Positions 1-7,311 are shown, counted from the first letter of the stretch. The stretch is DNA of 9,287 bases from Burkholderiaceae bacterium (GCA_030151165.1 JASLEM010000391.1:1-9287); one strand, 5' to 3'. Translations and numbers: made by a program. Notes: generated by a model not told the origin, from the letters alone.

Positions 1-843
1 CCAGCGGTTGCCGATGCCCAGCACGAAGTCGCTCGCGAGCATCGTGGCGTTGCCGTAGCGGTGGCTGGTCTGCAGGCCGCACATGCCGGCCATCAGCGGG
101 TGGTCGTCGGGGATCGTGCCCCAGCCCATCAGCGTGGGGATGACGGGCACGCCGGTGAGCTCGGCGAACTCGACGAGCAGGTCGCTCGCGTCCGCGTTGA
201 TGATGCCGCCGCCGGCGACGATCAGCGGCTTGCTCGAGGCGGCGAGCATGTCGAGCGCCTTCTCGACCTGTTTGCGCGAGGCGCGCGGCTTGAAGGCGGG
301 TAGCGGCTCGTAGGTGTCGATGTCGAACTCGATCTCGGCCATCTGCACGTCGAACGGCAGGTCGATCAGCACCGGGCCGGGGCGGCCGGAGCGCATCAGG
401 TGGAAGGCCTGCTGGAACGCGCGCGGCACCAGCGCGGGCTCGCGCACGGTGACGGCCCACTTGGTGACGGGCTTGGCGATGGACTCAATGTCGACGGCCT
501 GGAAGTCCTCCTTGTACAGCCGCGCGCGCGGCGCCTGGCCGGTGATGCACAGGATCGGGATCGAGTCCGCGCCGGCCGAGTACAGGCCGGTGATCATGTC
601 GGTGCCCGCGGGGCCGCTGGTGCCGATGCATACGCCGATGTTGCCGGCGCGCGCGCGCGTGTAGCCTTCCGCCATGTGCGACGCGCCCTCAACGTGGCGC
701 GCGAGGATGTGCGCGATCGACTGCCGCTCGCGCAGCGCCGCATACAACGGATTGATCGCCGCGCCGGGCACGCCGAACGCCTGCGTGACGCCTTCGCGCT
801 CCATCACCAGCACCGCGGCCATCGCAGCCTTCATCTTTGCCAT
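1..843 (-). CDS. gcl: Glyoxylate carboligase (tartronate-semialdehyde synthase), N-terminal part
   Basis: This ThDP-dependent enzyme joins two glyoxylates into tartronate semialdehyde and CO2, the first step of the glycerate route from glyoxylate, in the cytoplasm. The visible 281 codons align by eye almost without gaps to E. coli Gcl, starting MAKMKAA. Landmarks are GVPGAAINP (24-32), the [14 protein letters not shown] segment (48-61), the [13 protein letters not shown] loop and the [17 protein letters not shown] segment. Residue 51 is valine where almost all other ThDP enzymes have the catalytic glutamate. That substitution is a known hallmark of true glyoxylate carboligases and separates this protein from acetolactate synthase. 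The pyrimidine-binding domain is complete and the central domain begins before the window edge. The ATG at 843 is preceded by GGAG (850-853) at a 6-base spacing. The family is about 590 residues, so roughly half lies outside. The gene is divergent from the PEP-CTERM gene. Confidence 0.97.
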   Translation of the reverse strand, partial: MAKMKAAMAAVLVMEREGVTQAFGVPGAAINPLYAALRERQSIAHILARHVEGASHMAEGYTRARAGNIGVCIGTSGPAGTDMITGLYSAGADSIPILCITGQAPRARLYKEDFQAVDIESIAKPVTKWAVTVREPALVPRAFQQAFHLMRSGRPGPVLIDLPFDVQMAEIEFDIDTYEPLPAFKPRASRKQVEKALDMLAASSKPLIVAGGGIINADASDLLVEFAELTGVPVIPTLMGWGTIPDDHPLMAGMCGLQTSHRYGNATMLASDFVLGIGNRW

Positions 844-955
844 CGCTTGCTCCAGATGTTCTTGAACTTCGGGAGCGAATGGTCGGCGGGCGGGGTGCGC
901 GGGCCAATGACCTGCGTCATCTTTTGAGGCGCGCCGCGAAACGATTTCCTAACTT

Positions 956-974
956 CCTTATGAGTTGGATAAGG
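956..974. promoter_or_regulatory. Inverted repeat CCTTAT-N7-ATAAGG upstream of gcl, candidate operator
   Basis: Two perfect 6-base arms (956-961 and 969-974) flank a 7-base centre, about 113 bases upstream of the gcl start. The repeat contains a T-N11-A spacing (959 to 971), the loose signature of LysR-type regulator sites, and lies in the A/T-richer part of the intergenic region where a gcl promoter is expected. gcl genes in proteobacteria are commonly under dedicated regulators, but none is visible next to this one. A repeat of this size can arise by chance, so the assignment is tentative. Confidence 0.4.
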
Positions 975-1051
975 CCGCGTTATGCATCGGCGCGGCGTTT
1001 CGGCGTGGGCGCGCGTTTCGGCGGGTCTCCGGCGGCATCGAGCCGATTTTC

Positions 1052-1065
1052 GTGAACTTGTTCAC
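1052..1065. promoter_or_regulatory. Inverted repeat GTGAAC-TT-GTTCAC, candidate operator
   Basis: A 14-base dyad with two perfect 6-base arms around a TT centre lies about 97 bases upstream of the PEP-CTERM gene. It overlaps the weak -35-like hexamer TTGTTC (1058-1063). Its short centre resembles the compact sites of dimeric helix-turn-helix repressors. No regulator can be named, and chance occurrence cannot be excluded. Confidence 0.35.
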
Positions 1066-1161
1066 TTGTTACTGATTGTGTATGGGTTGCCTCTATTCCG
1101 TCCTACATGAGGCCGTCTTCACAATCGGCGCTCGAGCAATCGATCCATTGGAGGAGTTCAC

Positions 1162-1824
1162 ATGCGAATTGCAATCCTGGCCGCGGCGCTCGCGGCCGCT
1201 TCCCTGTCCGCGCACGCCACCGGCACGGCGCACGTCGGCTACGACCCCGCGGCCGACATCGGCAACTTCGGCACGCCCGGCACCACGAACAACACGACGG
1301 CCTACGACGTGATCACGTCGCAGACGGCGAGCAGCCTGTCCGTCGAGGTCAAGGTCGCCGGCGCCGACACCAGCCAGGCGCTGCCGTTCGCCAACATCTA
1401 CCTGGGTGGCGACACCTCGGTCGGCATCGAGGTCAACAACGACCGCGCGTTCATCCCGGGCGGCGACGGCACGTACTTCTCGCTCGCGGGCACCGGCTTC
1501 ACGTGGCACACGTCGGGCAGCGCGGCCGGCGGCGACCTCGAGATCGACTTCACGCTGCCGTTCTCGTTCCTCGAGACCGACCCGCTGGGCATGGGCTTCG
1601 CGAAGCTGGGCACGGCGGCGAACGACGACTTCACGCGCGTGTCGCTGTCGCAGTCCTTCGGCTACAGCGTCGCGGGCGGCCAGGCCAACTACGGCACCGA
1701 TCGCCTGGGCAGCTTCACGATCCCGGCCGCCGTGCCGGAGCCCTCGTCGCTCGCGACGATGATGCTGGGCGCGCTCGCGCTCGGCGCCGTCGCGCGCCGC
1801 CGCAAGGTGCAGGACCGCGCCTGA
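1162..1824 (+). CDS. PEP-CTERM sorting domain-containing exported protein
   Basis: A 220-residue secreted protein of unknown function. Residues 1-19 form a signal peptide: a positive MR start, an alanine/leucine-rich core, and likely cleavage after AHA. The C-terminus is a textbook PEP-CTERM signal: VPEPSS (191-196), a hydrophobic helix (about 197-211) and the basic cluster RRRK (212-215). In this system the tail is recognised and removed by an exosortase, and cargo proteins usually become surface or matrix material in exopolysaccharide-producing bacteria. The middle (about 20-188) is rich in Gly, Thr, Ser, Asp and Asn, has no cysteine, and shows alternating beta-strand-like segments, typical of cargo proteins. 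The start is supported by a strong GGAGGAG (1150-1156) 5 bases before the ATG. No exosortase or polysaccharide genes are visible, so this is a stand-alone cargo gene, closed by the terminator just downstream. Confidence 0.93.
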   Translation: MRIAILAAALAAASLSAHATGTAHVGYDPAADIGNFGTPGTTNNTTAYDVITSQTASSLSVEVKVAGADTSQALPFANIYLGGDTSVGIEVNNDRAFIPGGDGTYFSLAGTGFTWHTSGSAAGGDLEIDFTLPFSFLETDPLGMGFAKLGTAANDDFTRVSLSQSFGYSVAGGQANYGTDRLGSFTIPAAVPEPSSLATMMLGALALGAVARRRKVQDRA

Positions 1825-1842
1825 CGCGTCCGCGCCAACGGC

Positions 1843-1880
1843 AAAGCCGCGCGCCCTCCCGGGCGACGCGGCTTTTTTTT
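1843..1880 (+). terminator. Intrinsic terminator after the PEP-CTERM gene
   Basis: A GC-rich hairpin pairs 1843-1856 with 1861-1875 around a TCCC loop, with one bulged base. It is followed by an unbroken run of eight T (1873-1880), part of which pairs at the stem base. It begins 18 bases after the stop codon. On the minus strand the same stem is followed by only three T. It ends 9 bases from the fdsD stop, so it may also act, less strongly, as the end of the converging fds operon. Confidence 0.93.
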
Positions 1881-1889
1881 CGGCGTGCG

Positions 1890-2132
1890 TCAGGCGTCGC
1901 CGGGGATCGCGGGCGTCAGCGCGACGTGATGGAACCGCAGCGATTCGAGCGTGAACGGGCTGATGCCCTCGCCGCCGTCCGTGACGTGCTGGAGCAACTG
2001 GCGGCGCATGCGCGGATCCCAGTAGTTCTTCAGGTGCTGCATGACGCCGGCCATGGCTTCCTCGCGATCGGGCATCGCCTCGAAGAAGCCGCCGATCTGG
2101 TTGACCATCTTGATCAGGTGTTCGAGATGCAT
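1890..2132 (-). CDS. fdsD: NAD-dependent formate dehydrogenase delta subunit FdsD
   Basis: An 80-residue protein that matches the small delta subunit of soluble formate dehydrogenases. The family signature is visible: MVNQIGGFFEAMPDREEAM near residues 9-27, then a WDPRMR-type motif (38-43). It carries no cofactor-binding cysteines. In related bacteria FdsD is needed for formation or stability of the active enzyme rather than for catalysis itself; that role is family knowledge and is not visible here. It is the last gene of the operon, 10 bases after fdsA. Its Shine-Dalgarno GAGGG overlaps the fdsA stop codon, which implies coupled translation. In C. necator a sulfurtransferase gene, fdsC, sits between fdsA and fdsD, but here there is no room for it. 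Confidence 0.92.
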   Translation of the reverse strand: MHLEHLIKMVNQIGGFFEAMPDREEAMAGVMQHLKNYWDPRMRRQLLQHVTDGGEGISPFTLESLRFHHVALTPAIPGDA

Positions 2133-2142
2133 CGCGCGGCCC

Positions 2143-5037
2143 TCACTTGCCGATCACTTCGACGTTGCGCGCCTGCGCGAGCAGCTCGAGCTGGTTCGCG
2201 TTCATCTCGTGGAACTCCTTCTGCCACGTCGACGGCTGCGCGACCGGCATCACCTGCGCGGCCGTGACCTTGTACTCGGGGCAGTTGGTCGCCCAGTCGG
2301 AGCTGTCGGTCGTGATGACGTTGGCGCCCGATTCGGGGAAGTGGAAGGTCGTGTAGATCACGCCCGGCTGCATGCGGTCGCTGATGATCGCGCGCAGCAC
2401 CGTCTGGCCGGAGCGGCTCTCGATGCCGACCCAGTCGCCGTCCTTGATGCCGCGATCCTCGGCGTCGACGGCGTGGATCTCGAGCCGGTCCTCCTCGTGC
2501 CACAGATTGTTGGCGGTGCGCCGCGTCTGCGCGCCCACGTTGTACTGCGACAGGATGCGGCCCGTGGTCAGGATCAGCGGGTACTTGCGCGTCACCTTCT
2601 CGTCGGTCGGCTGGTACTTGGTGATGATGAAGCGGCCCTTGCCGCGCACGAAGCGCTCGGCGTGCATGGTCGGCGTGCCGCCTTCCTCGGTGTTCTCGTT
2701 GCACGGCCACTGCACGCTGCCGAGCTTGTCGATCTTCGCGTAGCTGACGCCGCGGAAGGTCGGCGTGAGGTCGGCGATCTCCTGCATGATCTGCTCGGGA
2801 TGCGTATACGCCATCGGGTACCCGAGCGCGTTCGACAGCATCTTCGTCGCCTCCCAGTCGCCGACGCCCGACAGCGGCGGCATCACCTTGCGCACGCGCG
2901 AGATGCGGCGCTCGGCATTGGTGAACGTGCCGTCCTTCTCGAGGAACGACGAGCCGGGCAGGAAGACGTGCGCGTACTTGGCCGTCTCGTTGAGGAAGAT
3001 GTCCTGCACGACGATGCACTCCATCGCCTCGAGCGAGCGCGCGACGTGCTGGGTGTCCGGGTCGGACTGCACGATGTCCTCGCCCTGGCAGTAGAGGCCC
3101 TTGAAGCTGCCGTCCTGCGCGGCGTCGAACATGTTGGGGATGCGCAGGCCCGGCTCCGGGTTCAGCGTCACGCCCCAGGCGCCTTCGAACTGCGCGCGGG
3201 TGATGCTGTCGGAGATGTGGCGGTAGCCCGGCAGTTCGTGCGGGAACGAGCCCATGTCGCACGAGCCCTGCACGTTGTTCTGGCCGCGCAGCGGGTTGAC
3301 GCCCACGCCTTCGCGACCGACGTTGCCCGTGGCCATCGCGAGGTTGGCGATGCCCATCACCATCGTCGAGCCCTGCGCGTGCTCGGTCACGCCGAGGCCG
3401 TAGTAGATCGCGCCGTTGACGGGCTTCGCGCCCTTGACGCCTTCGGCGTTGCCGGTCGCGTACAAACGCGCGGCCTGGCGCACGAGCGCGGCGGGCACGC
3501 GCGTGACGGCCTCGAAGGTCTCGGGCGAGTTCTCCTCGAGCGCGACGAACGTGCGCCATTCGTTGAAGCTCTTGTCGTCGCAGCGCTCGGCCACGAACGC
3601 GTCGTCGAGCAGGCCCTCGGTGACGATCACGTGCGCGATGGCCGTGATCATCGCGACGTTGGTGCCCGGCCGCAGCGCGAGGTGGACGTCGGCCTTGACG
3701 TGCGGCGAGCTGACGAGGTCGATCTTGCGCGGGTCGATCACGATCAGCCGCGCGCCTTCGCGCAGGCGCTTCTTCATGCGCGACGCGAAGACGGGGTGCG
3801 CGTCGCTCGGGTTCGCGCCGATCACCATGATGACGTCGGATTCCTCGACCGACTTGAAGGTCTGCGTGCCCGCCGACGTGCCGAAGGTCTGCGACAGCCC
3901 GTAGCCGGTCGGCGAGTGGCAGACGCGCGCGCAGGTGTCGACGTTGTTGTTGCCGAAGGCCGCGCGCACGAGCTTCTGCACGAGATAGGCCTCCTCGTTC
4001 GTGCAGCGCGACGACGTGATGCCGCCGACCGAATCCTTGCCGTACTTCGCCTGGATGCGCTTGAACTCCGACGCTGCGTGGCCGATCGCCTCGGCCCAGC
4101 TGACCTCGCGCCACGGGTCGCTGATCTTCGCGCGGATCATCGGCTTGGTGATGCGGTCCTGGTGCGTCGCATACCCCCAGGCGAAGCGGCCCTTCACGCA
4201 CGAGTGGCCCTCGTTGGCTTTGCCGTCCTTCCACGGCACCATGCGCACGACCTCGTTGCCCTTCATCTCGGCCTTGAACGCGCAGCCGACGCCGCAGTAC
4301 GCGCAGGTCGTGATCTCGCTGTGCTCGGCCTGGCCGATCATGATGACGGTCTTCTCCTGCAGCGTCGCGGTGGGGCAGGCCTGCACGCAGGCGCCGCAGC
4401 TCACGCATTCGCTGTCGAGGAAGTTCTCGTCCATGCCCGGCGACACGCGCGACTCGAAGCCGCGGCCGGAGATCGTCAGCGCGAACGTGCCCTGCGTCTC
4501 CTCGCACGCGCGCACGCAGCGGTTGCAGACGATGCATTTGCTCGGGTCGTAGGTGAAGTACGGGTTCGACTCGTCCTTCTTCGCCTTGAGGTGATTCGCG
4601 CCCTCGCCGTAGCGGACGTTGCGCAGGCCGGTGACGCCCGCCATGTCCTGCAGCTCGCAGTCGCCGTTGGCGCTGCAGGTGAGGCAGTCGAGCGGATGGT
4701 CGGAGATGTAGAGCTCCATCACGCCCTTGCGCAGCTCCTGCAGCTTCGGCGTCTGCGTGCGCACCTTCATCCCGGCCTCGGCGGGCGTGGTGCACGACGC
4801 GGGGAAGCCGCGGCGGCCCTCGATCTCCACCAGGCACAGCCGGCACGAGCCGAAGGGCTCGAGGCTGTCGGTCGCGCACAGCTTGGGGATCTTCGTGCCG
4901 GCGTCGACGGCCGCGCGCATCAGCGACGTGCCCTTCGGCACGGTGACGGCCTGGCCGTCGATCTCGAGGCTCACCATCTCGGCGGACGGGCTCGCGGGCG
5001 TGCCGAAGTCGATCTCGAGCTTGTTCATGTCGATCAT
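2143..5037 (-). CDS. fdsA: NAD-dependent formate dehydrogenase alpha (catalytic, molybdopterin) subunit FdsA
   Basis: The 964-residue catalytic subunit oxidises formate to CO2 at a bis-MGD molybdenum (or tungsten) centre and passes electrons through Fe-S clusters to FdsB. Domains in order: a 2Fe-2S ferredoxin domain (C54, C65, C68, C82); a NuoG-like His/Cys 4Fe-4S site (H114, C118, C121, C127); two ferredoxin-type 4Fe-4S motifs (C168/171/174/178 and C211/214/217/221); a 4Fe-4S site opening the molybdopterin oxidoreductase domain (C245, C248, C252, C280); then the large Mo-bisPGD domain to the end. The active-site metal ligand is very probably C373, followed by H374, in ARVCHSPTGYG; it is cysteine, not selenocysteine. 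All expected ligands are present and the length is normal for the family. The start at 5037 has a modest AGAGAGA (5045-5051) upstream. An in-frame ATG three codons later is possible but lacks its own ribosome-binding site. The gene follows fdsB by 21 bases. Confidence 0.97.
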   Translation of the reverse strand: MIDMNKLEIDFGTPASPSAEMVSLEIDGQAVTVPKGTSLMRAAVDAGTKIPKLCATDSLEPFGSCRLCLVEIEGRRGFPASCTTPAEAGMKVRTQTPKLQELRKGVMELYISDHPLDCLTCSANGDCELQDMAGVTGLRNVRYGEGANHLKAKKDESNPYFTYDPSKCIVCNRCVRACEETQGTFALTISGRGFESRVSPGMDENFLDSECVSCGACVQACPTATLQEKTVIMIGQAEHSEITTCAYCGVGCAFKAEMKGNEVVRMVPWKDGKANEGHSCVKGRFAWGYATHQDRITKPMIRAKISDPWREVSWAEAIGHAASEFKRIQAKYGKDSVGGITSSRCTNEEAYLVQKLVRAAFGNNNVDTCARVCHSPTGYGLSQTFGTSAGTQTFKSVEESDVIMVIGANPSDAHPVFASRMKKRLREGARLIVIDPRKIDLVSSPHVKADVHLALRPGTNVAMITAIAHVIVTEGLLDDAFVAERCDDKSFNEWRTFVALEENSPETFEAVTRVPAALVRQAARLYATGNAEGVKGAKPVNGAIYYGLGVTEHAQGSTMVMGIANLAMATGNVGREGVGVNPLRGQNNVQGSCDMGSFPHELPGYRHISDSITRAQFEGAWGVTLNPEPGLRIPNMFDAAQDGSFKGLYCQGEDIVQSDPDTQHVARSLEAMECIVVQDIFLNETAKYAHVFLPGSSFLEKDGTFTNAERRISRVRKVMPPLSGVGDWEATKMLSNALGYPMAYTHPEQIMQEIADLTPTFRGVSYAKIDKLGSVQWPCNENTEEGGTPTMHAERFVRGKGRFIITKYQPTDEKVTRKYPLILTTGRILSQYNVGAQTRRTANNLWHEEDRLEIHAVDAEDRGIKDGDWVGIESRSGQTVLRAIISDRMQPGVIYTTFHFPESGANVITTDSSDWATNCPEYKVTAAQVMPVAQPSTWQKEFHEMNANQLELLAQARNVEVIGK

Positions 5038-5058
5038 GTCGTCGTCTCTCTGTTCGGC

Positions 5059-6639
5059 TCAGGCGGCCTGGGTATCGGGCACCGAAAGACCGAAGTCCTG
5101 CGGGTAGTGGTTCAGCGCGGACAGAACGGGGTAGGGCGTCATGCCGCCCATCGCGCAGAGGCTGCCGGCGAGCATCGTGTCGCACAGGCTGCGCAGCAGG
5201 ATGACCTGCTGTTGCTTCGCGTTGCCGTCGCCGCTCGCGTTGGCGGCGACGATGCGGTCGACGACCTCCACGCCGCGCGTCGAGCCGATGCGGCAGGGCG
5301 TGCACTTGCCGCAGGACTCGATGGCGCAGAACTCCATCGCGTAGCGCGCGAGCTTCGCCATGTCGGCGGCGTCGTCGTGCACGACGATGCCGCCGTGGCC
5401 GACCACCGCGCCGACGGCGGCGTAGGCTTCGTAGTCCATCGGGAGGTCCCATTGCGACTCGGGCACGTACGCGCCGAGCGGGCCGCCGACCTGCACGGCC
5501 TTGATCGGCCGGCCGGAGCGGCTGCCGCCGCCGAAGTCGAACATCAGCTCGCGCAGCGTGACGCCGAAGGCCTTCTCGATCAGCCCGCCACGCGCGACGC
5601 TGCCGGTGAGCTGGAAGGGCAGCGTGCCCTGCGAGCGGCCGACACCGTAGTCGCGGTAGAACGACGCGCCGCGCTCGAGGATCAGCGGCACGCTCGCGAG
5701 CGTGATGACGTTGTTGATGACGGTCGGCTGGCCGAACAGGCCTTCGATGGCGGGCAGCGGCGGCTTCGCGCGGACGATGCCGCGCTTGCCTTCGAGGCTC
5801 TCCAGCATCGCGGTCTCCTCGCCGCAGACGTACGCGCCCGCGGCCATGCGCACGTGCAGGTGGAAGGCCTTGCCGCTGCCGCAGACGTCGTCACCGAGGA
5901 AGCCCGCGGCCGTCGCGAACTCGACCGCCGCGCGCATCGTGCGCACCGCGTCGGGGTATTCGGAGCGGATGTAGACGTAGCCCTGCGTCGCGCCGACCGC
6001 GATGCCCGCGATCGTCATGCCCTCGATCAGCATGTACGGGTCGCCCTCCATCGTCATGCGGTCGGAGAACGTGCCCGAGTCGCCTTCGTCGGCGTTGCAG
6101 CAGACGTACTTCTGCGCCGCCTCGAGCCCGCGCACCGTCTTCCACTTGATGCCGGCCGGGAACGCCGCGCCGCCGCGGCCGCGCAGGCCCGACTGCAGCA
6201 CCGCGTCGACGACCGCCGCGCCGTCCATCGCCAGCGCGTTGCGCAGGCCGGCCCAGCCGCCGTGCGCCTCGTAGTCGACGAGCGACAGCGGCTCGGTGAT
6301 GCCCATGCGGCGGAACGTCAGGCGCTCCTGCTTCGCGAGGTACGGGATCTCCTCGGTGAGGCCGTGGCACAGCGCGTGGGCGCCGCCTTCCAGCAGGCCG
6401 GCGTCGAGCAGCGAGGCGACGTCTTCCGGCGCGACCGGGCCGTACGCGACGCGGCCTCGCGGCGTCTCGACCTCGACCATCGGCTCGAGCCAGAACAGGC
6501 CGCGCGAGCTGTTGCGCGAGATCGTCACGTCGAGGCCGCGGGTCGCGAATGCGGCTTCGAATGCCGCGGCAACTTCATCGGCGCCCGCCGCGACCGCCGC
6601 CGAATCGCAGGGGACGATGAGTCGATGTGATGACTTCAT
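5059..6639 (-). CDS. fdsB: NAD-dependent formate dehydrogenase beta (FMN/NADH-binding) subunit FdsB
   Basis: The 526-residue diaphorase subunit is homologous to NuoF of complex I. It receives electrons from FdsA and reduces NAD+ through FMN. Residues 1 to about 110 form an N-terminal thioredoxin-like extension without an Fe-S motif. The NuoF-like core follows: the GRGGAAFPAGIKW nucleotide/FMN loop (154-166), NADEGDSGTF (182-191) and the GAYVCGEETAMLESLEGKRG block. The C-terminal part holds the 4Fe-4S site, C443-x2-C446-x2-C449 with probable fourth ligand C495 (SLCAMGG). The spacing to the fourth cysteine is somewhat longer than in NuoF. The frame stays open upstream of 6639, but the ATG at 6639 is chosen because it has GGAGG (6647-6651) 7 bases before it and overlaps the fdsG stop as ATGA. 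This indicates translational coupling. Confidence 0.96.
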   Translation of the reverse strand: MKSSHRLIVPCDSAAVAAGADEVAAAFEAAFATRGLDVTISRNSSRGLFWLEPMVEVETPRGRVAYGPVAPEDVASLLDAGLLEGGAHALCHGLTEEIPYLAKQERLTFRRMGITEPLSLVDYEAHGGWAGLRNALAMDGAAVVDAVLQSGLRGRGGAAFPAGIKWKTVRGLEAAQKYVCCNADEGDSGTFSDRMTMEGDPYMLIEGMTIAGIAVGATQGYVYIRSEYPDAVRTMRAAVEFATAAGFLGDDVCGSGKAFHLHVRMAAGAYVCGEETAMLESLEGKRGIVRAKPPLPAIEGLFGQPTVINNVITLASVPLILERGASFYRDYGVGRSQGTLPFQLTGSVARGGLIEKAFGVTLRELMFDFGGGSRSGRPIKAVQVGGPLGAYVPESQWDLPMDYEAYAAVGAVVGHGGIVVHDDAADMAKLARYAMEFCAIESCGKCTPCRIGSTRGVEVVDRIVAANASGDGNAKQQQVILLRSLCDTMLAGSLCAMGGMTPYPVLSALNHYPQDFGLSVPDTQAA

Positions 6640-7121
6640 GCCGCGACCTCCGAAGCGATGCCGACGAGCCGATCGAACTTCTCGTTCGTCACGCGCGCGT
6701 GCAGCCGCTCGCCGACGCGGATCGCCGGCGACGAGGCGCACAGCCCGAGGCAGAACACCGGCTCCAGCGTGAACGCGCCGTCGGCCGACGTGTGGTGCGG
6801 CGCGCAGCCGAGCGCGCGTTCCGCGTGCGCGAGCAGGTCGTCGGCGCCGCACGATTGGCAGGCCTCGGCGCGGCACACCTGCACCACGGTGCGGCCCGCG
6901 GGCTCGCGGCGGAAGTGGTGATAGAACGTGATGACGCCGTGCACCTCGGCGCGAGAGAGGTTCAGCGCGGCCGCGATCCGCGGCACGACGGACTCGGGCA
7001 CGTGGCCGATCGAGTCCTGCACCGCGTGCAGCAGCGGCATCAGCGCGCCGGGGGTGTCGCGGTGCTGCTCGATGAGCGCGTCGACGACGTCGGGGAGGGT
7101 CGGGGAAGTGTTGTCCGGCAT
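6636..7121 (-). CDS. fdsG: NAD-dependent formate dehydrogenase gamma (2Fe-2S, NuoE-like) subunit FdsG
   Basis: The 161-residue subunit is homologous to NuoE. It carries one 2Fe-2S cluster next to the FMN subunit and is encoded first in the operon. An N-terminal helical part (residues 1-60) is followed by the thioredoxin-fold 2Fe-2S domain. The four ligands are visible in the NuoE pattern C83-x4-C88 and C124-x3-C128. The motif HGVITFYHHF (61-70) is also typical. The frame extends about 50 codons further upstream, but that part is not family-like and would cover most of the promoter region. The ATG at 7121 gives the normal length, although its ribosome-binding site (GGAAAA, 7125-7130) is weak and close. 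A weak -10-like ACATAT (minus strand, 7164-7169) would give a short leader. Confidence 0.95.
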   Translation of the reverse strand: MPDNTSPTLPDVVDALIEQHRDTPGALMPLLHAVQDSIGHVPESVVPRIAAALNLSRAEVHGVITFYHHFRREPAGRTVVQVCRAEACQSCGADDLLAHAERALGCAPHHTSADGAFTLEPVFCLGLCASSPAIRVGERLHARVTNEKFDRLVGIASEVAA

Positions 7122-7159
7122 GGGTTTTCCATGGGTTGGTGCCACTGTTTCAGCGCTCC

Positions 7160-7180
7160 TGCCATATGTCTCGAATGGCA
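7160..7180. promoter_or_regulatory. Inverted repeat TGCCAT-N9-ATGGCA in the fdsG/fdsR intergenic region
   Basis: Two perfect 6-base arms (7160-7165 and 7175-7180) flank a 9-base centre in the 190-base region between the divergent fdsG and regulator genes. The right arm overlaps a likely extended -10 element of the regulator gene, and the left arm lies 38 bases from the fdsG start. A regulator bound here could affect both directions, the usual arrangement for autoregulated divergent regulators. It does not resemble the A/T-rich E. coli ModE site. Confidence 0.5.
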
Positions 7181-7184
7181 TAAT
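7176..7184 (+). promoter_or_regulatory. Candidate extended -10 promoter element for the fds regulator
   Basis: TGGCATAAT matches the extended -10 form TGn-TATAAT with one mismatch in the hexamer (CATAAT, 7179-7184). No good -35 is present 16-18 bases upstream, which is tolerable for an extended -10 promoter. Transcription would start near 7191 and give a leader of about 120 bases before the regulator start at 7312. Confidence 0.45.
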
Positions 7185-7260
7185 TTTGGATGCGCGCACA
7201 CGAGCGAATCTACGGGAGCGATGCCTGCCGCGCAATATGAGCCGCAGGGTGCAAGCTGAT

Positions 7261-7274
7261 GTGCCGAAAGGCAC
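7261..7274 (+). other. Small hairpin GTGCC-GAAA-GGCAC in the leader of the regulator gene
   Basis: Five perfect base pairs close a GAAA tetraloop (GNRA type), 37 bases before the regulator start codon. If transcribed from the proposed promoter it would form a stable small stem in the leader. No T run follows, so it is not a terminator. It could affect mRNA stability or be a chance stem. Confidence 0.35.
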
Positions 7275-7311
7275 GAAGCATGTGCTGTCCGAGACCTAAG
7301 GAAAGACCCGC

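Larger units (their letters stand above)
844..1161. other. Divergent intergenic region between gcl and the PEP-CTERM gene
   Basis: These 318 bases carry no convincing gene. They must contain the promoters of both divergent genes, and the part from about 940 to 1110 is visibly richer in A/T than the surroundings. Two inverted repeats stand out and are listed separately (956-974 and 1052-1065). A possible plus-strand promoter is TTGTTC (1058-1063) with TATGGG (1081-1086) at 17-base spacing, but each hexamer matches consensus at only about three positions. No clear minus-strand promoter for gcl was found. The ribosome-binding sites of both genes lie at its two ends. Confidence 0.7.

Noticed and set aside
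2114..5452. A second long minus-strand frame overlapping fdsA and the end of fdsB.
   Set aside because: Arg/Ala-rich shadow in another frame of the same strand; no motifs, and the FdsA frame carries all Fe-S and Mo ligands.
2041..6630. A stop-free plus-strand frame of about 1530 codons running opposite fdsA and fdsB.
   Set aside because: It is dominated by Arg, Ala, His, Asp and Val in the pattern produced by reading high-GC codons of real genes backwards. It has no recognisable domain, while the opposite strand encodes complete, motif-perfect FdsA and FdsB.
7139..7154. TGGCAC on the minus strand upstream of fdsG, resembling the -24 element of a sigma-54 promoter.
   Set aside because: The required TTGC element at -12 spacing is missing (CATGG is found), and no sigma-54 activator is nearby.
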